This document shows, in pieces, positions 1-9,780 of a DNA stretch of 64,000 bases. The notes beneath the pieces were generated by a model. The model ran no database searches. It was not told the DNA's origin and saw only the letters and a list, made by a program, of their open reading frames with translations. This DNA comes from Ctenosaura bakeri (taxonomy: Eukaryota > Chordata > Lepidosauria > Squamata > Iguanidae), in assembly GCA_948474755.1 (NCBI GenBank), contig CAOLHI010002547.1:62001-126000 (forward strand). The letters are read 5' to 3'. The translations under genes were made by a program, and so were the position numbers. Numbering within the stretch: the stretch's first letter is position 1; every line of letters begins with the position of its first letter.

Positions 1-38
1 GAATAATAGCACTACAACAGTCTAGTGCAGAAATGGCC
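1..38. mobile_element. MITE family A, 3' end only (cut by window edge)
   Basis: The first 38 bases match the right arm of the palindromic MITE seen complete at 2663-2857 and 56018-56219 (GAATAATAGCACTA followed by ACAG, then an AAATGGCC terminus). The rest lies outside the window. The terminus ends only 9 bases before the CpG-rich element that follows. Confidence 0.75.
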
Positions 39-47
39 CCAGACTAC

Positions 48-576
48 GTCCCTTTTCGCAGCGCCGGCGCTTGCGTGATGGAGGAGGGCGGCTCGTGCAA
101 GAAGCCTTCTCCTGGAGGCTGCCACTTCCCCCCTCCTTCCTTCCGCAGGCGAAGGAACGAGCGGGGAAGCGGCAGTCTCCCGGAGGCGTCGGCGGCTCGC
201 GCGTCCGTCCATCCCCCCGCGCGCGAGAAAGGCGCTTGTCGCGTCCGCTCCCCCGCGCGCGCGTGAAGCAGGATGTGTCGCGTCCGTCGCGCTAGCGCCC
301 CGCCCTGTCCCTTCCTTCCACAGGGGCGGAGGGAAGGAAGCGCGACCCGGCCGGCTCTCCGATGCTCCGCACAAGAGGTAAGTGCACGCGGGCGCCAGGA
401 GCGTTGCGCGAGCGCGGGTGATTTTCGCTTCGAAGCGAAAATCAAAAAACCCGCGCTCGCACCGCTTCAGCCCCGTGAGCCCGGCGGAAGTGGGAGTGCG
501 TCATGCGGAGCGACGCTCCCGCTCCCACGAGGCTCACGGGGCTGTCGCGCGAGAAAAGGCCCGTGCGAAAAGGGCC
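48..576 (+). mobile_element. CpG-rich non-autonomous TIR DNA transposon, copy 1
   Basis: This 529-bp block is strikingly GC- and CpG-rich inside AT-rich DNA. It starts GTCCCTTTTCGCA and ends TGCGAAAAGGGCC, an inverted terminal pair, and is flanked by TAC/TAA, compatible with a 3-bp target duplication with one change. The same block recurs inverted at 18053-18611 and decayed at 53864-54280. Internal parts include a perfect palindrome at 420-443, an inverted pair AGCCCCGTGAGCC / GGCTCACGGGGCT near the right end, and alternating CG-rich tracts near 190-270. The open frames across it (up to 133 codons, both strands) have no recognisable domain and arise from low stop density in GC-rich sequence. 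TIR and TSD length suggest a Harbinger-like MITE; the superfamily is inferred. Confidence 0.8.
420..443. repeat. 24-bp perfect palindrome inside CpG-rich element copy 1
   Basis: The block is exactly self-complementary, centred on TTCGAA with arms reading GATTTTCGC outward. It is preserved without change in copy 2 at 18180-18203. In the decayed copy 3 the matching place (about 53995-54020) still reads TTTTGGCTTTCAGCTGAAA. Confidence 0.9.
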
Positions 577-1649
577 TAATTGCAACTGTTAGCAGAATGA
601 GGAACTGGGCCTCCAGATCAGGCATATGTAGGTGAAAACAATCTAACAACGTGGTACCAAATTGGTGATGCTTTAAAGGTCAAACAACCATGTTGCATTG
701 TCCCTGAATAAAATATCAACCATTGATGTAAGGTCTACTGTGTCTTTTCCTTTTAATTTTTTTCTTTTCAAAATGGTTTAAAAATATTTACATGTATATA
801 ACATGCAAAATATTACCTATTTAAAGAAAGGACTACATATAGGCAATGCATTTTCAGAGTCTACATTCTTCAAGTTATGTAGACTCTCCTTATGATTCTT
901 TTTTTTAAATGAATCTATAAATTAAGAAAATGAGGGTTACATTGATTGATTTATTGTATGGTCATATTCCATGTCACACCATGGGATCTCTTATGAGTAT
1001 TCATCTATAAGGAATTTCTAGTGAATTCATTGGGACCATCTCAGATAATTGTGTGAAGCAGTTCAGCCTGAATCTTAAATAATTAATATTTAATTGTATT
1101 CTATATCCACAGTGAAAGTTTCCAAATTGTTGTTATTTTGATTAGAATCTCAGAATTGCAAAGCATTATTTTCATTTCAGTTTGTTGAGCTGTCTAAAAA
1201 CAAGTCCATTGGAGTAACTCAAGTTTCACAATGGTATTCACGTGCCACTTATGCCAAGCAATTCTATCCAGTAGCAAATAAGACAGGTGGCTTTGTTCAA
1301 ACGTATACAACTGGATATTATATAAAGAACAGTCACATCTTACGTGCATGTAGATTGGGTCTAATTAACCAGATATAAAAAATACAGGCTCAAATGCATA
1401 TTTGAAATCATCTCTGCCAGCTGTTTTGACAGGTTCTTTGTTATATCTCTCCCCCCACCCCTTAAACATGAATCAGAAATCCTTCCTTAGCTGATTCATT
1501 CACTTAGTCTAGAGAATGGAACCCCATAATCAAGTATTTTGTACTTCATTGCAACTGAGAAAAAAACATGTTTTCCAAATCAATTGTGTACACAATCACA
1601 CAGATACATTGGGTCCTGCAGTCCTATGCCAATAGACTATTAAGAGTGC
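577..1649. other. Unassigned AT-rich DNA
   Basis: No open frame of note, no tandem repeat and no element termini recognised here. Confidence 0.6.
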
Positions 1650-1960
1650 TTGGGAGTCTATTTCTTCCTCCCCACTGTACAATTATACCACTTTCATGCC
1701 ACTTTAAGAGCCATGGCTGCATCCCACAGAATCCTGAACTATAGTTCAGTGAAGTGCTAGAGCTCATTGCCACAGCTTTCCAAATACTTCATGAAATTAC
1801 TAATCTCAGGATTCTGAACGGTAGCATATTTTAAGCCACTTTTTATATTATAAATTATTTTCAGTCCCACGTTAGGAGAAAGGCGAGATATAAATCAAAT
1901 TAAAAAAATCATAACAGTTAAAGTGGCATCAAAGCGATATAATTGTGTGGAAGGGGCCAA
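1650..1960. mobile_element. MITE family B (hAT-like), diverged, with an insertion
   Basis: The left arm (TACCACTTTCATGCCACTTT near 1686) and right arm (AGTTAAAGTGGCATCAAAG near 1918) are inverted relatives of each other and of the arms of common reptilian palindromic MITEs. A core with CAGAATCCTGAACTATAG lies between them. The right arm is interrupted around 1837-1917 by an AT-rich piece ending in a SINE/LINE-like tail. Exact ends and target duplication are not clear. Confidence 0.5.
1837..1917 (+). mobile_element. SINE/LINE 3' tail fragment inserted in MITE B
   Basis: The stretch GGAGAAAGGCGAGATATAAAT followed by an A-rich end resembles the conserved 3' tail of L2-mobilised, tRNA-derived SINEs of amniotes. 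Similar tails occur at about 12640-12740 (plus) and 41309-41360 (minus). Only the tail is recognisable. Confidence 0.4.
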
Positions 1961-2662
1961 TGTGGAGAATGAGCCATCTTTGAGACCCAACTCAGGGAAA
2001 AGTATATTTCACACTTTATCGGTTTTTAAGAGCCATTGCTCTGACAAAAAGGAATGCTTTCTATAAATACATGGCTGGGATACCATGAAAAACATGAAAA
2101 TCGTAGTTCACAAATCTCTTAGTAAATAAAAAGGAAAAAAAAAATCGGGAAGAGATCCCTCTTGACTGCCAGTGACAGATTCGTAGTTACCTCTCAGCTC
2201 TTGAGTGTAGTTCAAAGATTAATAATACAGAATTGAGCTAAATAGCATAAGCAGTGTTTACACAGTGGAGAAGATAGCAATTTTATGGTGTCTTTGTCTC
2301 ATTTGAAGATGAGCAGAACGGCTAGCCTTATTTAGAGAAGAAGAAAAGAAAAATGAACTCCATCTTGAAATTATTGTTTGGGCTATTACATTCCTAGTTT
2401 TATTTACTTTTGTTTTGTTTTCTCCTCTAAAGCTCACATTAAGGATGCTTGAGCAATTCAGTTTCTATGCATTCTAGTGTGTAATGACCTGACTTGTACT
2501 TACCACATTAATAGTGCAGTTGGATGTTAGTTATCCACATGTATTCACATTTCCTGGATGATCCAACACCGTTCTTTGATTTAACAGGGAGAAGTATGAA
2601 AATATATTTAAAATGCATACTGTTGTAACTCATCCTCTGGAGTCAGAAGATTCAGAAACAGA
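1961..2662. other. Unassigned DNA with an A-rich tract
   Basis: Contains a purine run at about 2126-2146 (AAATAAAAAGG then ten A). Nothing else recognised. Confidence 0.6.
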
Positions 2663-2857
2663 GGCCATTTCCTCGCTACACGGTCATAGCACTATTATTC
2701 CGCTTTTAACATCCTGTGGAAGTCTGGGGTTTGTAGTTTACTGAGGCCAAAGAGCTCTCTGGCTGAGCATTCGAAATGCCCTGCCCTGAACTACAAACCC
2801 CAGGATTCCACAGGAGGTGGAATAATAGCACTATAACAGTGTAGCAAGGAAATGGCC
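2663..2857. mobile_element. MITE family A, full-length palindromic copy
   Basis: A 195-bp inverted-repeat element. The left end is GGCCATTTCCTCGCTACAC and the right end is the near reverse complement GTAGCAAGGAAATGGCC. Inner arms continue as an inverted repeat (TATTATTCCGC / GGTGGAATAATA; TGGGGTTTGTAGTT / AACTACAAACCCCA). Flanks AGA / ATA fit a 3-bp target duplication with one change. It has no coding capacity. The paralogue at 56018-56219 shares the same layout. Confidence 0.85.
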
Positions 2858-5451
2858 ATAGTCTGAGTGCCAGAAACGCCAGGAATGTACTACCTCTGCA
2901 TCAGAGATGATGGGGGTTGAGGCAGAAGGGGACACTACTCCCCAGCAGGAGGCTTAAGATGTGGTACAGCCATCCTCTGAGCATAAAAGGGATAAGTTAC
3001 ATCAGTCCCAGAGATTCTTATGTAGAGAAGCTGACTAATCAAAGTACCTGGTGCCTTGAGACACCTGGCTATACATTCTCTAGCAGTTTGCTGAAGGCTT
3101 TGTTGCTTATAACCATCCATCTTGGTGACTGGCAGTACTCTTTGGCTTTTTGTGTTCTCTGGATTGGCTTCTACATACAACTCTGTTTTTATTCCTTGTT
3201 GGCTTTATTTGGGCTACTGATTTGCTGTCTGACTTCTGGACCAGCTGATGACCACCCTCTTTTTTCTTACTTCATCCTGCCGGATAACCTATAACTGACC
3301 TGGATGGACTTAACTACCCAACAGCTCTTGCATTCCAATTGCTTCCTAAGACACTTGCTGACTGGAGCATAAAATGCATGCATATTTTTCGACATACTTT
3401 GTAAGGAAAAAAGACATCTAAAATATAGATTTAAATAAGATTTAAATATAAGCCTGTAATTTGTTGTTTAAAAAACGCAGATTAATTTAGAAATAGACCA
3501 GAATCGGTTTGTGAGTGAGCACATTTGAAAATAATACAAACCAGATACGGACTGATCCATTCATCCCTGTCTGTGTTGCATTCAGAGGTGTGTTATCAAC
3601 CCTTCCCAAAAAAGAGTGGATTAAAAACGTAACAAATATATTTTTGAAAAAATGACTTTGAAACATTCATTAATTTATCATCCAGAAAACATATGTTTTC
3701 ACTCCGAATTCATAAATCCATGCATCTTACTTCCCAAATCCCAAACCTGCCAGAATGACACTACTCCAACAACAAATTTAAGAGATACAACTGAACCAAC
3801 CAACCAGTGGAATCGTTAGGCACAAATTGAGAACAAGTGAGAATGGTACAGTGTTGCTTACATAATTAGGTAGCAGTTAGGGAAAATGTTATTTTACTAG
3901 TACTAGATATACACAACTGTGATCTTGAAATTAAGGGAAATCACCCTGGATTATACCAAACACTTATCGCACTTATAAAGTCAGACCATCATTCTGTACA
4001 TAAATACAGGCTATATTGAAAGCTCCCAAAGGTGCCATGTTTTTGTAAATTACTTCTTAGGAATGCTCATATTTCCAGCCAGCCCACTGGCCCTACAAAT
4101 AGAATTATCATGATTATGAACAATTACATGGATAATGATTATGAACAATTAATCTGAGCTAGGTATGTAAGGCATTCCAAAGGACAGGGGAGGGTTGTTG
4201 CTGTTTTTTTTTTTTTTAAATTGGCCTTACTACCTCTTTGGATACTGCCGCTATGGTTACCATCAATATATGGTTTTTAAAAAGCATATAGACACCACAG
4301 AGGTTTTTGTAATCTGTTAATCTTGTAATTTAATGTACAATATATCTACATAGTCCAAATGCAACTTGCTAGTGCCAGCTACAGCAAATCAACTGTTGAA
4401 TTGTAAATCTACGCTTCCGTAAATCCTACTGATTCGATGAGCTTACTCTGACTGGGACTAGCACCTGGATTTAAGCTATTTCTTCTACACTAGCATATGC
4501 ACATCCCTGATGACAGAGACAAGAGCAGCATGAAACACATGGAAAGAACATTATTCGCTTCCTCTCACTTCTCCCTTCTATTTTCACTACCTTCCATCCT
4601 CCTTGCTCACCCCAATGGCATTTCTTTTCCCCTCCATGACTGAAGTGATGCCCCTGGATTCTGCCAGTGGACCACATTAAATTACACGTCATATAGTTTT
4701 GCTTAGCTTCTCGGCAGGCAGAAGACTCGCTGACATCAGAGCACTAGCGGCAAATTGAAACCCTATCTAGATGAGCTGCTGGTTTTTGACTCAATTACTT
4801 GGAAGTAAGTTTTACTGAATTTGGTGCCAATTAGTCTCTACAAAAAGAAAATACAGACATATAACTCAGTTAACAAATCCTCTGACAAAGAAGCTCCTTT
4901 TTCTGAAGTCTTTTTGTGCCTTCTTAGTCCCATTGTTCCTCGTTTTCTGTCTAGCTGGAAGGAAGATGACGAAGGACAGCTAGAGAAATACAAATTTTGA
5001 ATTTTTGGTTGCAAAGAATGTCTGTAGTAAGCAGAGCTGGACAAGAATGGAATTCCACTCTAACCCATTCCATGGTAGCTATGCCGTACCCATCTACAAC
5101 AAGCAATGCAAACAGCAACTGCCTTTGGAATTCCTTAGTGAATATGCATGAATGGCAAAACAGAAAAATTCAAAGGGCAGGCAAGCCTCACCTGCTCCCC
5201 TAAGCTATTTTTTTTTTAAAAAAAAAGCATAGATCTCTAAATCTAGCCACCAAAACAGAAATTATAAGAAAGGCAGAGGCTGGTGAAAGGAAAAGTCATC
5301 CCAGGATACCTTTTGCGAGAAACCTTCAAATAGTCTGGAAGATTTCTAGTGTTTTTGTGTACTCATGCAAGGCTTATCTGACCTGGTTGTTTCATTTCAC
5401 ATGAACATAATATTTAGTTTTTAATAGTAATGTTTTCTGAAACATATCCAA
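2858..5451. other. Unassigned DNA; small local repeats
   Basis: The longest open frame (2917-3294, plus, 125 codons) shows no domain or conserved feature and I do not call it a gene. Local features are a T-run at 4204-4219, a short direct duplication of TGATTATGAACAATTA near 4111-4152, and a T11/A10 palindromic run near 5208-5227. Confidence 0.55.
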
Positions 5452-5469
5452 CTGTTCTTTCTTTCTTTC

Positions 5470-5501
<32 letters not shown>
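5452..5501. repeat. Pyrimidine microsatellite (TTTCT/TTTC)n
   Basis: CTTT units pass into CTTTT units and end in a run of T. Confidence 0.9.
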
Positions 5502-5865
5502 GTGGTATAGGAACCTATCCCTAGTCTTTTAGTGTCAGTCCTGTCTCTGGTACCAAAGTCTCTGCTGAAGAAGTCATGCTCAGGGACACACCTACTTTGT
5601 TAACTGACGTACACCTGTACATGTGAAGATGAGAAATGTTCAACAGTTAGCTGCATTTTAGAGACCGTTCAGGGCCACTGTTGAGAGATTACACATGCCA
5701 TTTGTCATGTTGGGATTGGAGGGATATAGGCGGAATGGTGGCTCCAATATGGATTTATATTCTAGCAGGAAGATAGGGCCCCTTGCCTTCCACTGAGGAG
5801 GGCAGCTAGGAGACTGATAAGAGAAGATTGAAGCGTGCAACTAGGGAGATGTAACCCAAAACAGT
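5502..5865. other. Unassigned DNA
   Basis: No element ends or coding signal seen between the pyrimidine tract and the AT dinucleotide run. Confidence 0.55.
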
Positions 5866-5890
5866 AAAAAAAAATATATATATATATATT
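5866..5890. repeat. A-run followed by (AT)n
   Basis: A short run of A followed by alternating TA, ending TTTCAT. Confidence 0.8.
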
Positions 5891-6693
5891 TCATTTGTCC
5901 CTGTGCTGACCATTAAGATGAACTGACCCAGACCTTGCCTGGAGTTATTTCATTCTGAAGTCCTCTTTTATGAATGAATTTGATGTCCTATACCCAGTTA
6001 GACTGGTCCATAACTTCAGTTTGGAAACATATGGAAAGTCTCTCATTTCTTTTCTGTCTGTGAACATACAACTCATTTTTCTTTTCTTTTTGTGATCTAA
6101 CTTCAAAATGCCCCAGAGCCTCTGCCACCAATATGTACGGTGAACCTTTATCCTGGAACTACATGAAAGCTCTAGTATCCAACAGGTTCATTTGTCTTTC
6201 TTTCCAACAGTGTCAGAAGTCTCCCTTCTCTCTCTGCAGTGTCCTTTTTTGGTGAATGGACAGATACATTTTGCTTCATCTGCTTCTCATTTTATTCCTA
6301 ATATACATTCTTCTTCTTCTTTTTTACTCAATATGCAAAAGTTTTCCCTAATATGCATTTTTTGTTCATGAATGTATACACTTATGGACCCACCTCCCCC
6401 AAATATAGGTGTTTTTATACACTTTTAAAAAAAATTAGAATACTACGTCTCAAAAACTGAACTGCAGATTTTAAATGCCAGTTGTGGTATGGGTTTGCAT
6501 ATTAGTTCAGAACTGTGGCCAAAATTGGGTAAGCTGACATTGGATGTAAACAAATTAATTTCTCTAACATCCCTACTTCCTCCACATGTGGTTGCATAGT
6601 TCTGAATACTATCTCCATCCATGTGGAATCACAAAGAATGCTGGGTCCCTAAGACTTCTGGCTTATTATGAAAGTATACCTTTTATCCTGAGA
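5891..6693. other. Unassigned DNA
   Basis: T-rich pieces near 6080 and 6310 only; ends where the Sauria SINE head begins. Confidence 0.55.
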
Positions 6694-6900
6694 GCTAGGG
6701 TGATATAGTAGTTTGAGTTTTGGACTGTGAGCCTGGAAGCCAGGGTTCAATTCCCTGCTTGGCCAGGGAAACCCACTTTACCTTAGTAGAATATGGCCTT
6801 AGGCATATCACTAACTCTCAGCTTCAGAAAACCCCATGATAGGTTCAACATAGGATGTCATAAGTGAGAAACAACTTGAAGGCATATGATAACAACAGCA
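6694..6900 (+). mobile_element. Sauria-type SINE (tRNA head, Bov-B-like tail)
   Basis: The head has a tRNA-like promoter, with B box GGTTCAATTCC near 6743, followed by GGAAACCCACT. The body runs to a tail reading ATAAGTGAGAAACAACTTGA and AAGGCATATGATAACAACAG, the Bov-B-like 3' end with an AAC-rich terminus. It is moderately diverged and shortened in the middle. Confidence 0.85.
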
Positions 6901-6934
6901 GCATCTTTATTCTTGCCGTGGTGATTCTTTTAGG

Positions 6935-7085
6935 TAGTGTGTATATGTCTATGTGTACATGCCTTCGAATCACCGGTTGACTAATGGTGATTGCATGAAT
7001 TTTGCTGGGTTTTCATAGGCAAGGGATACTCAGAGGTGGTTTTCCCAGTTCCTTCCTCTGAAATGTAGTAGTCAGTTATATTAAT
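6935..7085 (-). mobile_element. 5S-type SINE, tail region only
   Basis: The segment with GCCTTCGAATCACC, GGTTTTCATAGGCAAGGGAT and CAGAGGTGGTTTTCCCAG matches the body/tail of the 5S-derived SINE at 32292-32512 in the same orientation, but the 5S-like head is missing. This is the usual result of 5' truncation during reverse transcription. It lies head to tail against the preceding SINE. Confidence 0.7.
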
Positions 7086-7664
7086 CTATGTTTCTAACTG
7101 GGTGCTGCAGTACAGTGAATGCAATGACCTAAATGTGCAGGCAGCTGCATCAGTGTAAATCCAAAATACATGGAAACATGCCAGATATACACCAGAGTAA
7201 TTTGTTTGAAAAGCAATTACAGCAATGAATGCAAAGAAAAAAGTAATTAGGTAATGTGCTTCAATTATAAGCTTATCATCTTTGAGGGTAAAGAGGCATA
7301 TTTCTGACTATACTTAAAACCACAGAAAAATAAAACCAAGTGGATCCTAGACATTAATTATATGTGATGATCCATCCAGGCTCCAAAATCCAAAAAAAAA
7401 AAAAATTGGACTGATTCCAACCACAATCCCACCGTTCCTCAACTATTTCCCAGGAACGTGTTGCAGTTTTTTATTAAGGCTGTGCACTTTTTGTCACTCC
7501 ACTAGCAGAGGTCTGTATGGTAGCAGTGCAAGAGAAAGTCTCCTTGGCTATGGCCAGGCTGTGGAACTCCTTCTCATAGAAAGGTCCATTGCTCCCCTAC
7601 TAACGACACTGAGAAAGAAGTAAACATTGTATATTTGATTAGGATTCCCTCCACCCTATCTTCT
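7086..7664. other. Unassigned DNA
   Basis: An A-run at about 7393-7405 is the only simple feature. Confidence 0.5.
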
Positions 7665-8497
7665 AAAACGTTGATAAAAATATTGAGTCAGGTAGACCCA
7701 GGAGTGGCACTCCACTTGAGACCTCCTTCCAATATGAAGCATAGCCAATGAAGACAACTCTTTGAGCACTGTTTTCCAGCCAATTGTGGATTCAGCTGAT
7801 GATGTTTCCATCTATTCCATATTTAGTCAGTTTGCTAATCAAAATATTATGAGGGACCTTATCAAATGTTTTGCTGAAATCCAGACAAGTGACATCCACA
7901 ATATTCCTACCATCTACTAAACTAGTGACTTGATCAAAAACGGGATAAGGTTAGTTTGGCAGGATTTCTTCTTGAGAAACTCATGCTGACTCCAACTATT
8001 ATGGCATTGTCATCAAAGTATTTGCAGACAGACTTCTGTATATTCCATTCAATTTTTCTTCCTGGTTTTGAGGTCAGGCTGGTCCACAGTTTCCTGGATC
8101 TTCTTTTTTTATCTTTTTTTGAAGAGAAGGACAATGTTTGCTTTTTTCCAGTCTTCTGGCACCTCACATATTCTCTGCAATTCCTCAAAAATGATGGCAA
8201 GTCATTCTATGAGTATGTCAATAAGTTCCTTCAATATTCTGGGATGCAATTAATCTGTTCCTGCAGATTTGAACTCACCCAGATTAACTAGGTGATTCTT
8301 GACTACCTCCTTATCAATCTTGATTGGCAATCCAGATTTTACTACAAAGGTCTCTGGTGATACATGGAAGCACAGTCCTATTTTTGGGGAAAACAAAGCT
8401 GAAGCAACATGGGTATTGAGTAGTTGTGCTTTTCCTTGTGATCTGTTAGTACTGATGTGCCTCAACATTTGAATGTCCTGATGTGCAACCTGCACTC
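7665..8497 (-). mobile_element. CR1 LINE, ORF2 reverse-transcriptase relic
   Basis: Conceptual translation of the minus strand, across several frameshifts, gives recognisable CR1 ORF2 blocks in order: a KEVVKNHLVNLGEFKSAGTD block (8300-8260), VPEDWKKANIV near 8150, KEDPGN near 8110, a helper block ending QTNLIPFFDQVTSLVDG near 7940, and DVTCLDFSKTFDKVPHNI near 7880, the region around the first catalytic aspartate. It ends in a damaged SGVP..GLP motif near 7710. The YADD catalytic box is not included. The copy is inactive and lies tail to tail with the Bov-B relic that follows. Confidence 0.85.
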
Positions 8498-9528
8498 AAG
8501 ACAAGAAGCTACCATCAAGGAAGAATAAAGAGAAATGGAATTAGTTCCAATTGGCAAAGGGGTCAGGCAAGTCTTCATGTTATCACCCTATCTTTTTAAC
8601 TTGTATGCTGTAACAACAACAACAACAACAACAACAATAATATCTATTAATAATGCCCTTTTCACCAAAGGGCAGAACTACAACATATACAATCAAAGAC
8701 AAGGACAATAAAGTAGGATTGGACTCAGAAAAAGAAGGAGACATGAAAACTGGAAGAAGGAAAATCAACATTTTTAGATATGCAGATGATATCACACTAC
8801 TAATAGAAAATAGCAAAGATTGGAAAGATCACTGAAGAAAATCAAAGGCAGGAACTGCAAAGGCAGGTTTACTGCTGAACATTAAGAAAACAAAAATAAT
8901 GATCACAGATGATTGACATAAATTGTGGACAATGAAGATACTGAAATATTTAAAAGATTTTCCATACCTTGGCCCAGTCATTAATCAGAATGGAGACCAC
9001 TGTCAAGAAATCAGAAGACTGGAACTTGGAAGGGTAGCTATGAAGGAACTAGACAAGATCCTCAAGTGTAGAGAGATATTATTGATCCTCAAGTTAGTTT
9101 TGCTTATGTAATTGTATTTCCAATTTCTGTGTATTGTGAAAGCTGGACAGTGATGAAAGTTGACAGGAAGAAAATCAACTCTTTTTAAATGTGGTGCTAC
9201 AGAAACATTCTACAGATACTGAAGAATGCTTATAAAGACCAATAAATGGGTCCCAGAGCAAATCAGGCCTGAACTCTCCCTACAAGCCAAAATGACTAAA
9301 CTGAGACTTGTGTAGTATGGACACATCATGAGAGGGTATGACTCACTAGAAAAGACAATAAGGTTTGGCAAGGTAGAAAATAGTAGGAAAAGAGGAAGAC
9401 TTCAATACAGACTGATAGATTCTGAACCTGCAAGAATTGAACATGGCTGTTCATAGAGTAACTTAGAGATATCTTATTCATAGCATCACTATACATTTGA
9501 AGTCAACTTGACAGTAGTTACCAACAAA
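8498..9528 (+). mobile_element. Bov-B (RTE) LINE relic, RT C-terminal part and 3' end
   Basis: The plus strand encodes IGKGVRQVFMLSPYLFNLYA near 8555-8610, then the RT catalytic box FRYADDITLLIENS near 8773-8815. After it come the RTE thumb region, CESWTVMKV near 9140, and the typical Bov-B 3' segment (CAAATCAGGCCTGAACTCTC near 9259, ATGACTCACTAGAAAAGACA near 9338). The 3' end near 9510 reads AGTCAACTTGACAGTAGTTA. Frameshifts and stops show it is dead. An AAC microsatellite interrupts the RT between LFNLYA and the YADD box. Confidence 0.88.
8611..8640. repeat. (ACA)n microsatellite inside Bov-B RT
   Basis: About nine ACA units directly after the codons for LFNLYA. A normal Bov-B frame has no such tract here. 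Confidence 0.85.
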
Positions 9529-9551
9529 CCTGCTTCTTTCCCTCTTTTCAG

Positions 9552-9780
9552 GCTACTATCAACTGAGTTACACACCCTCCAGCTATCCCAGTTAAGCAGG
9601 GAAAATCCTGATTAAGTAGCTTTCACTTTTCAGCTGCTTTTAAAATGGCTCAGTTTCTCTCTCCCCCACCCACTTTCCAGCTTTGTCCTCAGCTTACTTC
9701 AGCTGCTGCAAACTGAGTTCAAAAGCTGTTTTCACTCAATGAACTCAACAGAGGGGAAGAGGAGAAGAATCTCACTACTA
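9552..9780 (+). repeat. Interspersed repeat X, copy 1 (truncated)
   Basis: Shares CTTTTCAGCTGCTTTTAAA, CAGTTTCTCTCTCC and a CTGCAAACTGAGTTCAAAAG block with copies 2 (32969-34280) and 3 (36358-37620). The second half, present in those copies up to the GTGAAATGTT end, is absent. Family not recognised. Confidence 0.7.

Noticed and set aside
12..635. Several overlapping open frames and a CpG island that could suggest a gene promoter
   Set aside because: The same block occurs inverted at 18053-18611 with TIRs and flanking duplications; frames exist on both strands and lack domains.
2917..3294. 125-codon open frame
   Set aside because: No domain and no splice or promoter context; a frame this long can occur by chance in 64 kb.
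6740..6770. Functional tRNA gene suggested by B box sequences in this and similar loci
   Set aside because: All such boxes are heads of Sauria-type SINEs; no cloverleaf with an intact acceptor stem is seen.
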